A DNA stretch of 64,000 nt from contig NC_056523.1 of assembly GCF_019175285.1 (NCBI RefSeq), positions 182,817,732 through 182,881,731 of the forward strand, in the 5' to 3' direction. The notes under the pieces are model-generated. The model saw nothing but the letters and a program-made list of their open reading frames with translations, had not been told where the DNA came from and made no database searches. Position 1 is the stretch's first letter; the number at the start of each line of letters is the position of its first letter. The position numbers and the translations under genes were made by a program. The DNA is from Sceloporus undulatus. Its lineage: Eukaryota; Chordata; Lepidosauria; Squamata; Phrynosomatidae. Shown one piece after another: positions 10,600 to 23,040 of this stretch.

Positions 10600-12605
10600 T
10601 ATTTGTAGGCTATCTTCTGTTTGAAGGGCCATCCTATCCAAGTCCTGCTCAAGATAAAATATCCTAAGAGGGAGTGCTGCAGGGTTTGGGGAGATGACCA
10701 ACCACAGTGAGATCTGGACGCAAACTGAGCAGTAGGTATACAGACCATCCAGTCACAGTGGTGATGTATTATTTGAGTTCTTAAGTTGGGATACAATAGG
10801 ATGTATTGTACTTTGATTTAAATTAGAGTCATTCATTTTAGACGATCATGTATATGAACTGCAGAAATCTCTGTCCTGTTTCTTAGTAGTCATATGAACA
10901 TCCAACCTGGGATCGCTGAAGGAGGGGGGAAAGAGGGGGTAATATCGTGCTATTTGAATAGAGGAATGTGGAGATAAGACAGTGTTTCCTTGTGCCTTGC
11001 TTACATGGTGCCCTCTACTTGAATGCACCTCGAGTTTTCTTATCTCTTCACCGGGCATAAAATATGAATACATTTAACAGCTTTTCAGACATTTTGCATG
11101 CTTCTTGTTGGTTGTCTTCATCTACTTCTAAAGGGCAGGAAGCCTGGATGGCTGGATAGAGTCACAGCAACGCAGATGAATCATTCATACATTGGCCTGG
11201 GAAGGTTAGGGCAGGAGGTCTCCTTCTTGCAGGTTCCCAGCTTCTGTATTTGGAGCCTGCTTTGTACAAGAAGGACTTGTAAAACAGAGAGGCAGCTAGC
11301 TAAGTTGACCCACAGCGAGGACAAAGGTTATTGCCTGGACATTTGAGGAGTTTGCTCAGACCTTCTTCATCTTCCTATTCTGTCAATAGGCAGGCTGCAG
11401 ATTCCTAACGTTTTTGATTGCAGCCAAATCTTCTTTGCTCTGAGACGAATGAGTAATTTTAAACAACTTTCTTCCCCTTGCAGAAAGTAATTGCAAAATA
11501 TGCAGTTTTCAAATCTCTGCAATTTTGGACCTAGCCTAGTATGTGCAAATTTGCAAATGGGATTTTTTTTCTCACAAAATAGCATTTTCTGTGCGGAATG
11601 GAAGTCATTTCTGCTGTTTTCCTTGGCAGAAAATGCAATTTTTTTTTGCAAAATTTCCTACTAGCTAAGATGAGACAATTCTTGAGAAAAATGTTTTTAA
11701 CCCTTTTCTGAGTATTTACCAGTATTGTTTCTATCCTTAGACACATACAAGCTTTGGTGAACCTTTACTAGGGTTTCGGAATGTGTTTTGCTAAAGTGTT
11801 CATTCCATTACTAATGACCGAATTTAAAAGGACATTTTCTGTTACTCAGTTTGGTGATGCTTATGTTATTTCTTTTACTGTCTCTTTTTTTTAAGGGAAA
11901 AAATATTTGACAATGAATGGCATAACGTTGAAATTTTTCTTCATATCCCTTTTACAAATGTCTTGAAGGGTAACTTTTGCATAACCTTGAAAACTGGTGT
12001 AACTTTGGAACACCTTCCATTACACCCACCTTGTAAACTAGTTACATGTAATGTTACTTGATACTTCCAGGCTCTAATAGACATGAGAAAAACTAAAGCT
12101 TTTTAAATTGTCAGACTTCATGCAAGGAATGTTGGGCCTGAATTTTGTGACGTGCTTGAAATTCTCTGCAAAGAAGCTCTACTCCCACTTCCCTGAATAA
12201 CAAATCCTAAGTCCTTATGATGACAGTTAAAGTGGTAGTAAAACTGTTACAATGGTGATGCACAGATATACCTGAATTAAGATGGTATGTTGGAGAGAGT
12301 AGAGCAACTGTTTTTCATTCCTTTTCCCTCAGGTATTTTGGGCGCTACATACCGAGCATGGAGGAGTTGCCTTTGGGCAACAGACCCCAAAAATTATCCC
12401 CCAAAAAGGGTGGGGAATACTGCTAGGGCTTCTGGGAAATTGTAGTTCCAAACATCTATAGTCTTCCCAGGTTCTGACTGTAATCCCATTATCTGCAGGT
12501 CCATTGGACATGATTCGGAGTTGTGAAGTTGAGCAGAGGAATTGAACCAATGCAAGTCTGACGACTGGAACTGTCTTTCGGTGATCCTTTCCTGATCCCC
12601 CCCAT
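10600..12605. other. Unassigned stretch before the L1
   Basis: No convincing exon or RNA gene. Palindromic AAATTTGCAAAAT-type runs occur at 11500-11660. A worn fragment of the AATAATCC MITE family may lie at 12180-12250 (CAGTTAAAGTGG), and another at 12420-12460 (GGGAAATTGTAGTTCC). Confidence 0.4.
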
Positions 12606-12967
12606 GTTTTTTTGTTTTTTTTAATAATCTTTATTAATTATATACAACATTAAAAGAAGGATGACTAATTATACATATTCTTTTCTAATGCTAGCCCTTC
12701 TAAACCCTCCCCCACACCCTCCCCTTCCCCACGTAAACTTATATATCTGTTGCATATCTTAGCTACTTTATCACTTTTCCCCAATAGGTTTACATCTATC
12801 TTCTTTGTCTCACTATATTCATCACCTCTTTTGCAGAGTTACCTAAATTTGTATCTTTCCCGTTCTCTTTTAGCTCCAACGATCAAAGCGGATTATTTCT
12901 CCCTTCTTTCCTTCTACATTTTTAGTTAATACAATTATTGCTTTCTATAAAACTTCACAACGTTACT

Positions 12968-15900
12968 TTAACTTTTTATCTTTCCTTTTATATATAATTC
13001 ATTCAATTTTTTCCAAACTTCGTCATCCTCCTCTCTCGTGTCTTCTTTAAGTCTCATAGTCAATGAATCTAATTCTAGAATTTCTAAACTCTTTTCCACC
13101 CATTCTTCAATTTCTGGTATTATTTCCTTTCTCCAACATTTTGCCAGTGTGTTTCTGGCAGATGTAATGAGATACAACAACGGCTTTATTTTCTTTCTCG
13201 CTTCTTTGTTTTCCACAATATTTAACAGGTATAATTCCGGTGTCATTGGTAATTCCAGTTGTGTTATTTTCATTATTCTTTTATGTACTTCTGTCCAATA
13301 TTTATGTACTTTAGGGCAGGTCCACCACAAATGATAGAAGCTTCCAACTTCCTTCCCACATTTCCAACAGTTACTTTTCTCTTTTTTGTAAATTTTTGCC
13401 AATCTATTTGGAGTCAGGTACCACCTGTATAACATTTTATAATAATTTTCTTTTATATCTGCACACATTGTGAATTTTAAATCCTGACCCCATGCTCTCT
13501 CCCATGATTCTAATTGTATATCTTTACCGATATTTTGTGCCCATTGAATCATGTGTTGTTTTATTTGTTCTTGTTCTAATTCTAATTTAAGAAACAAATT
13601 ATAAAATTTTGATATTTTCTTTTTCCCTTTATCTAATATGATTAAATCTAATTCTGTTTTTTTAGTTGTAATTCCATATTGTTTTTCATCCGTTTTAAAT
13701 CTTTCCGTCAGCTGATAATATAGATACCAATTTATATTCCATCCTTCCTCACTTAATTCTTTTCTTGTTTTTATTGTTAATTTCCCATCTACCAATTTCA
13801 ATATATCTTTATATTTTAACCATTCTTTCCCTTCTAATTTATCTCTCTTCAAAATTGCCTCATGTGGAGATGCCCAATCCGGTATTTTTCTATATATTTT
13901 TTCCTTATATAATTTCCAAACCTGCCATAATGTTTTCCTTACTATGTGTTCTTTAAATTCTTTGTTTAGCTCTACTTTGTCCCACCATAAATACGCATGC
14001 CATCCATACCTTAGATTGAATCCTTCCAGATTTAATAACCCTTCCTCCTTTAATTCTATCCAGCTGTTTACCCATTCCAAACAGCATGCATAAAAATATA
14101 ATTTTAAATTTGGGATCCCTAAACCACCTCGTTCTTTAGCATCCATCATCACTGTCCACTTTATCCTTGCTTTCCTCCTTGCCCACACAAATCTTTTCAA
14201 GTCTTTTTCCCATGTTGTAAAAATCTTCTTATTATATATTATTGGTAAGTTTTGAAATAGGAATAAAATCTTCGGTAATATACACATTTTTATTAGGGCA
14301 ACTCTACCTAATAATGATGATTGTAGCTTGCTCCATTTCTCCATGTTATTTTTAATTTCCTGCCATCCTTGTTTATAATTATTGTCAAATAATTCATTAT
14401 TCTTGTTCGTAATATATATCCCTAAATATTTAACTTTTTTTTGGATTTTAATTCCTACCTTTTCTTGTAATATTTCCTGGTTCTTTTTTGTTGTATTACA
14501 TACTATCATCGCTGACTTTTCTTTATTAATTTTTAGCCCTGCCAATTCTCCAAATTCATCTATGATTTCCAAAATTCTTGGTACATTCTCTAAAGGGTTT
14601 TCCAATACTAACATCATGTCATCTGCGTATGCTCTGATCTTTATCTCTTTTCCTTTATATTTGAATCCTTTTATTGTATTATTTGCTCTAATTTTGTTAC
14701 ATAATATTTCCAGACAGATAATAAATAATAACGGTGATAATGGACATCCCTGTCTAGTGCCCTTCTTTATTTCACATTTTCTTGTCCTGATACCATTAAC
14801 CAAAATTTTTGCAGATTGTTCTTTATAAATTTCCGTTATCCAATTTGTTATATTATCTCCTATGTCTAATTTTTTTATTATTTTTAACATAAACTCCCAA
14901 TTCAGATTATCGAACGCCTTTTCTGCATCTAAGAATAGTATCGCCACATCTTTGCTTGGATTTTTCTCGTAATATTCAATCAAATCTATTATAATCCTTA
15001 TATTTTGTTTTGCTTGTCTATTTGGTAAAAATCCGCACTGGTCTTCTTGTATCCAATCTTTTAATATTATTTTTAACCTTTCCGCCAAAATTGAGGTAAA
15101 TATTTTATAGTCTGTATTTAATAGTGATATTGGTCTGAAATTTTGTGGTGAATTTGTATCTTTTCCTTCCTTGGGTATTAGGGTTATATTAGCTTCCTTC
15201 CACGTTTCTGGGATTCCTTCCTTCAAAATATTATTATATACCTTCACTAAATGTTCACTTAGATCTTCCTCAAATATTTTATAGAAATTTAAAGTATATC
15301 CATCTGGGCCCGGTGCTTTGCCTTTTTTCCCTCTCTTTATTGCCTCTTTTATTTCTTCCTTTGTTATTTTTTGATTTATTCTATCTTTGATTGTTTCCTC
15401 TAATTTTATTTTATCTATTTTCCCCAGGTATTTTTCCATCTTTTCTTTCTTTGTTTTAGTGATCATATTTTCCCCATATAGATTCTTATAATATCTATGA
15501 ATTATTTCTCTGATTTTAGATTGCTCTGTAATCATTTTTTTGATTTTCTATCATTCCTACTATTTGTCTTTCTTCTTTCATCTTCTTAACTCTATATGCT
15601 AAAAATTTTCCTGCCTTGTTTCCTTGTTCAAAAAATCTCTGTTTCGCAAATTTCATCTTTTTTATTAACTCATCTGCTGTTTGTATCTTTAGTTGATTTC
15701 TTAATATTTTTATTTCTCTTTCAATCTTTTTACAATTGGGTTTTTTAATTTTTTCATTCTCTTTTTCTTGTATTTTCTCTGATATGATTCTAATTTCTTC
15801 TTTCCTCAATCTATTTCTTTCTGCTTTCTTTTTTATCAGGAACCCTCTAAATACCACTTTCGCTGTATCCCATATTATTTTCATCCTTGTGTCTTTTTCT

Positions 15901-16703
15901 GTGTTTTCTTTGAAAAAAAAATTTAATATGTTCCCTTAATTCTTTTTCAATTTTTTTATCTTTTAACATCCTATCATCAACTCTCCATCTGAAATCAATT
16001 TCCTTTTGCACTAACTCCAAATAAATTTGATTGTGATCCGAATTTTTATTTATTCTGATTTTTGCTTCTTTGATACTTTCTAAAAATTCTTTTGAAATTA
16101 TAAACATGTCAATTCTTGAGGCCGAATTATGTGGTTGTGAGAAGAAAGTGTACTCTTTACTATTTCCGTTTTTTGTATCTCCATGCATCCGCCAATGAAA
16201 TATTATCCATTAGATCAAAAAAACTATTAGGCAACTTCCCCTGTTTTTCCTTTATTTTCTTAACAGATTTTCTATCAATTTGCGGGTCTAGTACCCCGTT
16301 CCAGTCCCCCATAAATATATGTGAGTCATATTTTAATTTTTGTATCTTCTTGTGTAAATTTTTATAAAACTTGGTTTTATTTTCTGTAGGGCCATATATA
16401 CTTAATACCAGTGTTCTTTTCCCATTAATTGTCATTTCTAATCCAATATATCTCCCATCTTGTCCGTTAATACTTCTAATGCTGAAATCTTGTTTTTAAT
16501 GTAAATTGCCACCCCATTCTTTTTTTTTTCCCCCGCCCGATATGTAAACTTCCCCTAGTTTTGGATTCTTAAGTATTTTTCATCTTTCTTTTTTATTTTT
16601 GTTTCCGAATAGTATCCCAATTTAATTTTTCCAATTCATGAAATATTATTTTTCTTTTGTATACCGAGTTCATTCCTTTTATGTTCCAGGATATGAACTT
16701 CAT
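12968..16703 (-). pseudogene. L1 ORF2 (endonuclease and reverse transcriptase), frameshifted
   Basis: ORF2p nicks target DNA and reverse-transcribes L1 RNA. The start at 16703 (MKFISWNIKGMNS) lies 12 bases after the ORF1 stop and matches the L1 endonuclease start. The endonuclease pieces include MGDWNGVLD and SRIDMF...NSDHNQIYLE (catalytic GDWN and SDH). They lie in several frames between about 16600 and 15500, so I count at least three frameshifts, plus an apparent deletion after LNWDTI. From 15535 to 12968 one frame of 855 codons is open. It holds NFRPISLLNTDYKIFTSILA, QCGFLPNRQ, FLDAEKAFDNLNW, RQGCPLSPLLF and the active site AYADDMMLV, then a C-terminal CX2CX8HX4C knuckle (CWKCGKE..HLWWTC). 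The RT domain looks intact. Confidence 0.9.
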
Positions 16704-16715
16704 TATGTTTCTTGT

Positions 16716-17897
16716 TTATCGAATTTCTTCAAATTCTTTGTTTCCTTCCTCTTTCCCTTGCTCTTCTTCTCCCTTCCACTCGATCGACAGTTCACCACTT
16801 TCCTTTATTAGTCTTGATTCATCCTCCCATTCTAAGTCTTCTCCGCCAACTGCTCCCAATATTTGTACTTCATCTCCTTCTTCATTTTCCTTCTGTGATT
16901 CCTCCTGTCTCTCTTCTTTTTCATCCGCTCTCTCTGATTCTTCTTCCGCTTGTTGTTTCTTTTCCCTTTCCTGCTCCCTCTCCTTTTTCCTCTGTTCTTC
17001 TTTCAAGTCTTTGTCCATCTTTTCCTCTTCTTTCATCCATCTGTTGTAAAACACCTTTGCTTTCTCTAATGAGTCAATTTTATAAAATCTTTGCCTCCAG
17101 GTAAATGATATTCCTTCTACCGGTTCCCATTTGTATCTTATGTTTTTGGTCTGTAACACCTTCGTCAGATTTGCGTAGTCTCTTCTCCGTCGTAGAATTT
17201 CACCTGGTATGTCTTTGTAAATCTTAATCTCCACACCATCTATTGTTATCTTCTTTGAATAACTTTCCTGTATAATTTTATCTTTAATCCGTTCTCTCGT
17301 AAAATAAACCACAATGTCCCTCGGTAGGCTTTGGTTTCGTGCTGCCGCTGAGTTGATCCTGAAGATCTTATCTATGTCCAGTTCCAGATATTCCGGCGTG
17401 CAATCAATTAATTTTGCAAGGACAGGGATCACTTTTTCATATAAATTTTCGTTGTACTTCTCTTTCAATCCTCGCACTTTGATACATTTTCTTCTGTCTT
17501 TCAAATCTCTCAATTTGTTTTGTTCTTTTTCTTGCAATTGTTTCATCGTTAATTCTTGTGTTATTCTTTCCAGTTCCTCTGTTTTAACTTCTAACTTTAT
17601 TGTCTTTTTCTTTACCTCTTTCACATCTTCTTGCATTCCTTTTATCGTTTCCTTCAATTCGTCTATATCTCTCTTAAAGTCTTGTCTCAGTTCATCCCTT
17701 GAATCTTTTATCTCTTGTCGAATATTTGTTTCCATCTTCTGAATGGCTTCTAATATTTTCCAGTTTGAGTCCATTGTCTTAAGTTCAATAGATGGTCTTC
17801 TTATCAAATTTTTGTTTGCTTCAGCTTGTTGCATCATTCTTCTTTCTCTTTCCTTTTCACTTCCTCTTGTCACTACGGTTCTTTCTATTTTCTCCAT
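16716..17897 (-). CDS. L1 ORF1 RNA-binding protein, open
   Basis: This 393-residue open frame is an L1 ORF1p, the trimeric RNA chaperone that coats L1 RNA. A basic N-terminus (to about residue 40) is followed by a heptad-rich coiled coil at about 45-130 (KILEAIQKMETNIRQEIKDS...). An RRM-like domain follows (KCIKVRGLKEKYNENLYEKV at about 140-160). The C-terminal domain contains IYKDIPGEILRRRRDYANLT and IRYKWEP. The last 100 residues are a very acidic and basic low-complexity tail (KEREQEREKKQQAEEESE), longer than in mammalian ORF1p. No break is seen from start to stop. The start at 17897 is the first methionine in frame, and a start farther downstream is possible. Confidence 0.88.
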   Translation of the reverse strand: MEKIERTVVTRGSEKERERRMMQQAEANKNLIRRPSIELKTMDSNWKILEAIQKMETNIRQEIKDSRDELRQDFKRDIDELKETIKGMQEDVKEVKKKTIKLEVKTEELERITQELTMKQLQEKEQNKLRDLKDRRKCIKVRGLKEKYNENLYEKVIPVLAKLIDCTPEYLELDIDKIFRINSAAARNQSLPRDIVVYFTRERIKDKIIQESYSKKITIDGVEIKIYKDIPGEILRRRRDYANLTKVLQTKNIRYKWEPVEGISFTWRQRFYKIDSLEKAKVFYNRWMKEEEKMDKDLKEEQRKKEREQEREKKQQAEEESERADEKEERQEESQKENEEGDEVQILGAVGGEDLEWEDESRLIKESGELSIEWKGEEEQGKEEGNKEFEEIR

Positions 17898-18345
17898 TTT
17901 CCAATTTCTTGTAATTATACCTCTTATCCTGTAGACGGCGCTGTTTTCCTTACTGTTTTCCCTTTTTGCTTATGTACTTTCTTGCTGTTTCTCTTTGCTA
18001 TATTTCCTGTTTTCTAATTTGTAATTTAACCTCCAACCACTAGATGTCTCTTCTTCCCTTCTCTCTTCCTTTCACCCTAATCGCCACCCTCTTGCTTCCT
18101 CTCTTTGATATTCCTCCAACCTTTCTTTTCCTGTTATCCACTTCCTCCCTCTCATGCGGTCCGTGACCTTGAAAACGCCAACCCAAATCAACAACCCTCC
18201 TCCTCCCCTCACAAAAAGAGCAACAGGAAAAGAAAAAAGAACAACTTTCAGGTACTTTGCCAGCTCCGCTCTTAGTCTGCCCCTTCCTGGGTCTCTTTTC
18301 TGTCCACTTCTCTCACTCTTCTTTCTTCACCTCTGCCAATTGCCT

Positions 18346-18620
18346 CTCCTCCTCTCCTCCTCGCCCGTCGCCGTCTGTTTCTCCTCCTCGTCCGCCGCCG
18401 TCTGCTTCTCTTCCTCGTCCGTCGTCGTCTACTTCTCCTCCTCGTCCGTCGCCGTCTACTTCTCCTCCTCGTCCGTCGCCGTCTGCTTCTCTTCCTCGAT
18501 CCCGCTGTCTGCTTCTCCTCCTCGTCAGCTACCGTCTAATTCTCCTCTTCCTCCGTCGCCGTCTATTTCTCCTTCTTATTCTCCGCCATCTACTTCTCCA
18601 CCTCATCCATCTCCGTCTCT
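18346..18620 (-). repeat. 27-bp tandem monomers in the L1 5' UTR
   Basis: On the plus strand the unit reads TCTACTTCTCCTCCTCGTCC then GTCGCCG (27 bases), repeated about ten times with drift (TCTGCTTC, TCTAATTC, CTCCATCTAC). It is CpG-rich and entirely pyrimidine-biased. It lies between the start of the L1 and ORF1, where mouse L1s carry promoter monomers. A promoter role here is inference. Confidence 0.8.
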
Positions 18621-19319
18621 CTCTCCGCCTCTCCTTTCTCCGTCTTTTTCCCTTCCTTGCCTGCTGCTGTTTATTTGTTTCTCCTCCTTGTCTCACCTAT
18701 TATCTCCTTTACTAGTAACTTTATTTACCACCGTCTTTTCTTTCCACCCTCGCCTTTCTACTCGCCGTGCTCAGAACACCCTCTCTTTCTCTCTACTTCC
18801 CTTCCTCCCGGCTGAGCTACTTTTGTCCGCCTTGTTAGGTTGCTTGTTGGTTTTCAAATAATTAATCTTACAATTTTAGTTATACGTCCTTTTTCTTCCT
18901 TGTTTAATTTTCCTTCCTCACTTCCAACAAAGTCTTTTCTATGAGGATCTTCCTTTAGCAACCAGATCTTCTTGAATTATTTGATTCCTCCCCTCCCCCT
19001 AAAAGCCGGCTCGGCGAGGCTTGGCTTAAACCCCTGTTTGCGGTTGCGATCTGCTCTCGTCCTCCAGCTATTTCTCCTTACTTAGAGGTTTTTATGACCT
19101 CTTTTCAGCTTCAATAGCTGTATGAGGACCCCGTGAGCCCACCTGAGTCCCCTTTAACGGGGGGAGCGATCTTCCTTTATATTATACCCCGCAAACGGTA
19201 CAGCAACTCCACCTGCTACCTTGGATTGCTGCTAGCGCGTCGCCATCTTGCCTAAAGCCTACCCTACATTTTTTGAATGTCCTACATTTGGCAGCGCCTT
19301 ATCCTCCTTTGAGGTTAGG

Positions 19320-19344
19320 NNNNNNNNNNNNNNNNNNNNNNNNN
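19320..19344. other. Assembly gap (25 N)
   Basis: A run of N just beyond the 5' end of L1 copy A. The 60 bases before it (CCTACATTTTTTGAATGTCC, TACATTTGGCAGCGCC) look like part of another dispersed repeat. Confidence 0.95.
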
Positions 19345-19649
19345 CCGTTGGCAATCACCCTTCTCCAGCCTGGCCCCAGACTCTCAACCTTGGCTCCTTT
19401 GTGTACTCGCTTTGACCACCTTTTATCCTTCCTGGGATGCTGCTGATATGATTTATTATAACATCAGCAGCAGCAGCATTATTACTTTATTATTTATGAT
19501 TTATTATACCATCACCATCATTATTAATTTATTAAATATTTATTTTATCATCATTATTAGCAGTAATTATTAATTATGATTTATTCATCATTATTATTAT
19601 TTAGTATTTATGAACATTATTATTATAACCCCCCCTCCCCCCCACCATC

Positions 19650-19860
19650 CCTCTCCTTTTGTGTGTGTCTTTTAGATTGTAGCCTGAGGGCAGGGAACCG
19701 TCTATCATCCCCTCTCTGTAAGCTGCCCAGATTCCCAGGACTGGGCGGCATATAATAATCCTATTATTATTAATTTATTATTATTATTATTATTATTATA
19801 TTACAATATTAGTAATTTATTATTTATGATTTATTATTATTTATCATCATTATTAATTTC
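19650..19860 (+). mobile_element. CR1/L2-type LINE tail with (ATT)n
   Basis: TTTTAGATTGTAGCCTGAGG and GGCAGGGAACC lead to GTAAGCTGCCCAGATTCCCA and GGGCGGCATATAATAATCC. A long imperfect ATT microsatellite follows. It has the same 3'-end structure as 7895-8262. ATT/ATC-rich microsatellite also precedes it at 19450-19620. Confidence 0.7.
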
Positions 19861-20070
19861 ATTTTTATGCTGCCTTCCACACAGAAAAGATCCAAGCGGC
19901 TCAACAAATTGAAGCATTTAAAAAATATATACAATAGAGAGTTTAAAAACAATTAAAATCACCTAGTTAAAAACAGTATAAAATTAACACAAAAACATAC
20001 AGAAGCTAAAAATAAAACACACACACCATATAAAACATAACTAAAACGCACACACACACAACCCTGTCGT
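19858..20070 (-). mobile_element. LINE 3' fragment, reverse orientation
   Basis: TTTTTATGCTGCCTTCCACA, then AAAAGATCCAAGCGGCTCAA and ACAATTAAAATCACC..AAAACAGTATAAAATTAACAC. This is the reversed 3' UTR of a CR1/L2-type LINE (GCCGCC..AGGCGGCTTACAA pattern). It ends near a short CA run (20048-20060). Confidence 0.5.
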
Positions 20071-20189
20071 AATTGCATATAAAAAGACTGCCTAAAATAA
20101 AAATGTTTTTGCTTGCTGTGAAAGAAATGTATTTCTTACCTCTCTCCATGGACAACAACATTAACAGACAAATATCATTTAAAACACCA

Positions 20190-20346
20190 TTTGAAAAAAG
20201 GACATATAAGATGTGTAGACATTAAAACAAATCCACCTCTAAAGTTCATCATTGTGTAATCTTGAGCTGTACTATGTATCCTTATTCCTTTGTAACCCGC
20301 TTGATCTTTAGGGAAGGTGGCATGAAAATAAATTATTATTATTATT

Positions 20347-20391
<45 letters not shown>

Positions 20392-20396
20392 TTTTA
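20190..20396 (+). mobile_element. LINE tail with TTA then TCA microsatellite
   Basis: GTGTAATCTTGAGCTGTACT and CTTTGTAACCCGCTTGATCT, then GGAAGGTGGCATGAAAATAA, is a LINE 3' end. It is followed by (TTA)n at 20333-20348 and about 14 units of TCA/CAT (20349-20391). Frames of poly-Met or poly-His here are microsatellite artefacts. Confidence 0.65.
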
Positions 20397-20399
20397 AAT

Positions 20400-22760
20400 T
20401 CAGTGATTCCAGCAGGTCATTCCTCAGTATGGGGGCGGCTGAAGAAAAAGTCCTCCAGCTGACCGTTGCCAACTTAGTCCTGATAGCAGCAACAGCTTGT
20501 TAACTCCTTTTCAAAAGGATGCCAGCCAGAGCCCTTACTTTGGGGAAAGGAGATTTTCTTGCTTTCCTCAGGTGCTATTTGTGGTGCTTTCCCTCCTGCT
20601 TTGAGACTGACAGTTTAAAAGGTCAGACCTTGATAGGCAATCAAGGCAGATTGTCAAAGGGCTGATGTATGTCCTTCACAGCAATACAGTAACATCCCAA
20701 ATCCACAAAACAGTGATACCTTTATTGGGACAACCAAAATGCACAACATACATGTTGCAAACATGTACTTTGTGTGTTTGGACTGGGCCTCTAAAGGGAT
20801 CCCTGCTGTGGATTTTGGATGCGTTGTACACTTTGTTACATGGCCTACACAACTAGCCCTGGAATGTTTTCAGAGCAATACATTTGCCCAAGCCGTGCAG
20901 AAGGGCTGCTCTCAACAAAACCTATACACCTGCAGTTGGCTATTTCAGGACCCTACTCAGTCCGTTGCCTCAAAGGTCTTTTGCAGTGTGGTGAACTCCA
21001 CCAGTCATATTTGGGAGTGCAGTTCTTTGCACTCAATAAAAATAAATAGAGACACTGTTATTCTATTTGGCTTGCCTAAGTGGGAAGGAATACAAGCTGA
21101 GCACCCAGGAATGTTTGAGGTGGAGGAGTCCTTTGTGATCTGTTGCCATAATGTCCCTAAAGCCCCAAAAGATTAACAGTGGCCCCTTCATACCACAGAT
21201 CTTTTTCCCCTTCCCTTCCTTCTAAAAAAGCAAGAATAAAAGTGTGCTGTTTCCAAAGGTATTGTGAAGACTTGTGAGAACCATATTTTCAAATCTTTTT
21301 TTGCCTAGAGTTTCTAGCTGCAAAACAGAACTGGGTTGGTTGTTCCTTTAAAATACAGTTCGTGGAGGGCATTCATTTGTTGTAACCTACACTGCCAGCT
21401 ACATTGTTGTTGCATAAAAGAAGGAAGGGACCAGGGAGAATATCTGCTCTTCAGATCCTCTCCATTGAAGCACTGTATCCCTGCCTTAGGTGAGAAATGC
21501 TAACTGAGATGGCTGGTATGTTTCTTCTCCAGGGTCTGCAGGAGGTGGCGTCGCTTGGTGCGCGACAAGTGGTTGTGGAGACATCTGGACCTAACTTCTT
21601 ACAAGGCAAGAATGGTCAAACTCCATCTTTGGATAATTTTCTTGATCCTGTGAGAAAAGACAGTCTAGGTAGGATCAAGACACTGTAGTGAAATTCAGCT
21701 AAAAGCAAAACAAAAAATGACATTTAAAACAAGATCGGGTACACTGAAACAAAGTGATCAGATGGATAGGTAAAAAACTTTTGGGTAACCCATAAAGTTA
21801 TGAGAATAAGAGAAATAATATAAATGGACCAATTTACCAACGCTGTAATTGTTAATTATTCTGAGTCGGTTATTTGGAGGAAAGAAGGAAATCGGCAGGG
21901 TACTGAGCACTGTCCCCAACCACGGTAGTCTCATCCTAAACTTGCCTGTTAGAAATATGCCCCATAGTAGGAATTAATTCTGAAGAAATATACATAGCTT
22001 TGCCCTATTGTGCAGTTTACTCTGTCAGCTTCCACACACCATTACGTATAAACATTCAGGAAGGTCTAAAACTGTGGAGGAGTTGGGTTTTTCTGATGAG
22101 GTTATCCTTTTCTATGAAAACTAAGAGTTTCAAGATTTTGAATCCAATATCTTCCCCAGCAGGGACTAAATATGGGGCTAAAAGATTGCAGAAATTATAT
22201 TGCTAACTGCAAAGCTGGTTGCAGCCATGTCACTCTTTGCCTTCATGTTTGTACGGCAATTCGCTCCTTGTTCTGTAGTTGCTCTGTGTTAGGCCACAAA
22301 GCATGCCAAAGCCATCTTGAATTCACAGTATATATGATTATACAAAGCCCACATCCATATTTCTTGATACTGCCATGAGAAAGCATCTAAGCTACAAATG
22401 TATTTATCTGAAGAATTTCTAACTAATCAACCCAATCACTAAACTACAATGCCAGCTTTAAGAGAGCCAAACATAAACAGATTTAGTTTACATATACCTT
22501 CTTACCAGGCTAAACTCCTCCATCCCACATCCTATGTGTCTCTTAGGGCCACCCAATCCATTCCCATTCCCAAATTTCCAGTCAGAAAGAGGAAAAATCT
22601 GGAAAACAACACTTCTTCCTCTTCCTCTTTTCTTTTTGAAAATTAGGTTTGACTTTTATAAGTAACTTGAAACTGAATACTGTGCACCTTATCCTGTGTA
22701 CATGGTTAACTAGAGGTATGTCCTGCTGAATGGAAAGGGTCTTTAACCCAGATCCATGAC
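20400..22760. other. Unassigned stretch with one dispersed repeat
   Basis: The sequence ACCTTTATTGGGACAACCAA then AATGCACAACATACATGTTG (20717-20760) looks like a piece of a dispersed lizard repeat. The remainder, including several short open frames at 20.6-21.2 kb and 21.5-21.7 kb, shows no domain or splice support. Confidence 0.4.
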
Positions 22761-22762
22761 TG

Positions 22763-22979
22763 CAGGTGCATCCATAGTTCAGAAATAATCCAGTTTGACA
22801 CCACTTTAATTGCCATAGGTCAATGCTATGGAATTCTGGGAACTAGTTTTGGGAGACATTAACCACCTCTGTGAGTGAGCTCTATTGCCACAAGAAATTA
22901 CAAATCCCAGATTCCATAGCACTGAGACATGGCAGTTAGTAGTGTCAAACTGGATTATTTCTGCAGTTTGGATGCAGCC
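22763..22979. mobile_element. MITE of the 'CAGAAATAATCC' family, both ends present
   Basis: The left end TGCATCCATAGTTCAGAAAT is followed by AATCCAGTTTGACACCAC. The right end GTGTCAAACTGGATTATTTC is followed by TGCAGTTTGGATGCA. These are good inverted repeats. Inner arms are GGAATTCTGGGAACTAG and AATCCCAGATTCCATAG. It has no coding capacity. Confidence 0.7.
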
Positions 22980-23040
22980 CGAGTGATTGTTTTCAACAAT
23001 TAAAGCCTTCCTCCTCTTAAATCCACCTTACTCAGTGACA

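Larger units (their letters stand above)
12606..19258 (-). mobile_element. Near full-length L1 LINE (copy A)
   Basis: This 6.65-kb element lies on the minus strand. Its poly(A) appears as poly(T) at 12606-12622. Its 5' end is near 19258, where the complement reads GGCAAGATGGCGACGCGC, a typical L1 start. Order in element sense: a long 5' UTR with 27-bp monomers (18346-18620), ORF1 (17897-16716), a 12-base spacer, ORF2 (16703-12968), then a roughly 360-base 3' UTR. Lizards are known to carry many L1 lineages. ORF1 and 855 codons of ORF2 are still open, so it is fairly young, but frameshifts in the endonuclease half disable it. I could not define target-site duplications. Confidence 0.9.

Noticed and set aside
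16657-17742. Several plus-strand frames of 130-142 codons
   Set aside because: They are antisense shadows of the L1 ORF1 coding region, biased Ser/Phe/Leu because ORF1 is Lys/Glu-rich.
18154-18861. A 235-codon open frame, Ser/Pro-rich, on the plus strand
   Set aside because: It is antisense to the L1 5' UTR and its 27-bp monomers. The low-complexity repeat keeps frames open.
20175-20462. Frames starting with runs of Met/Ile or containing runs of Tyr/His
   Set aside because: Translations of the TTA/TCA microsatellite.
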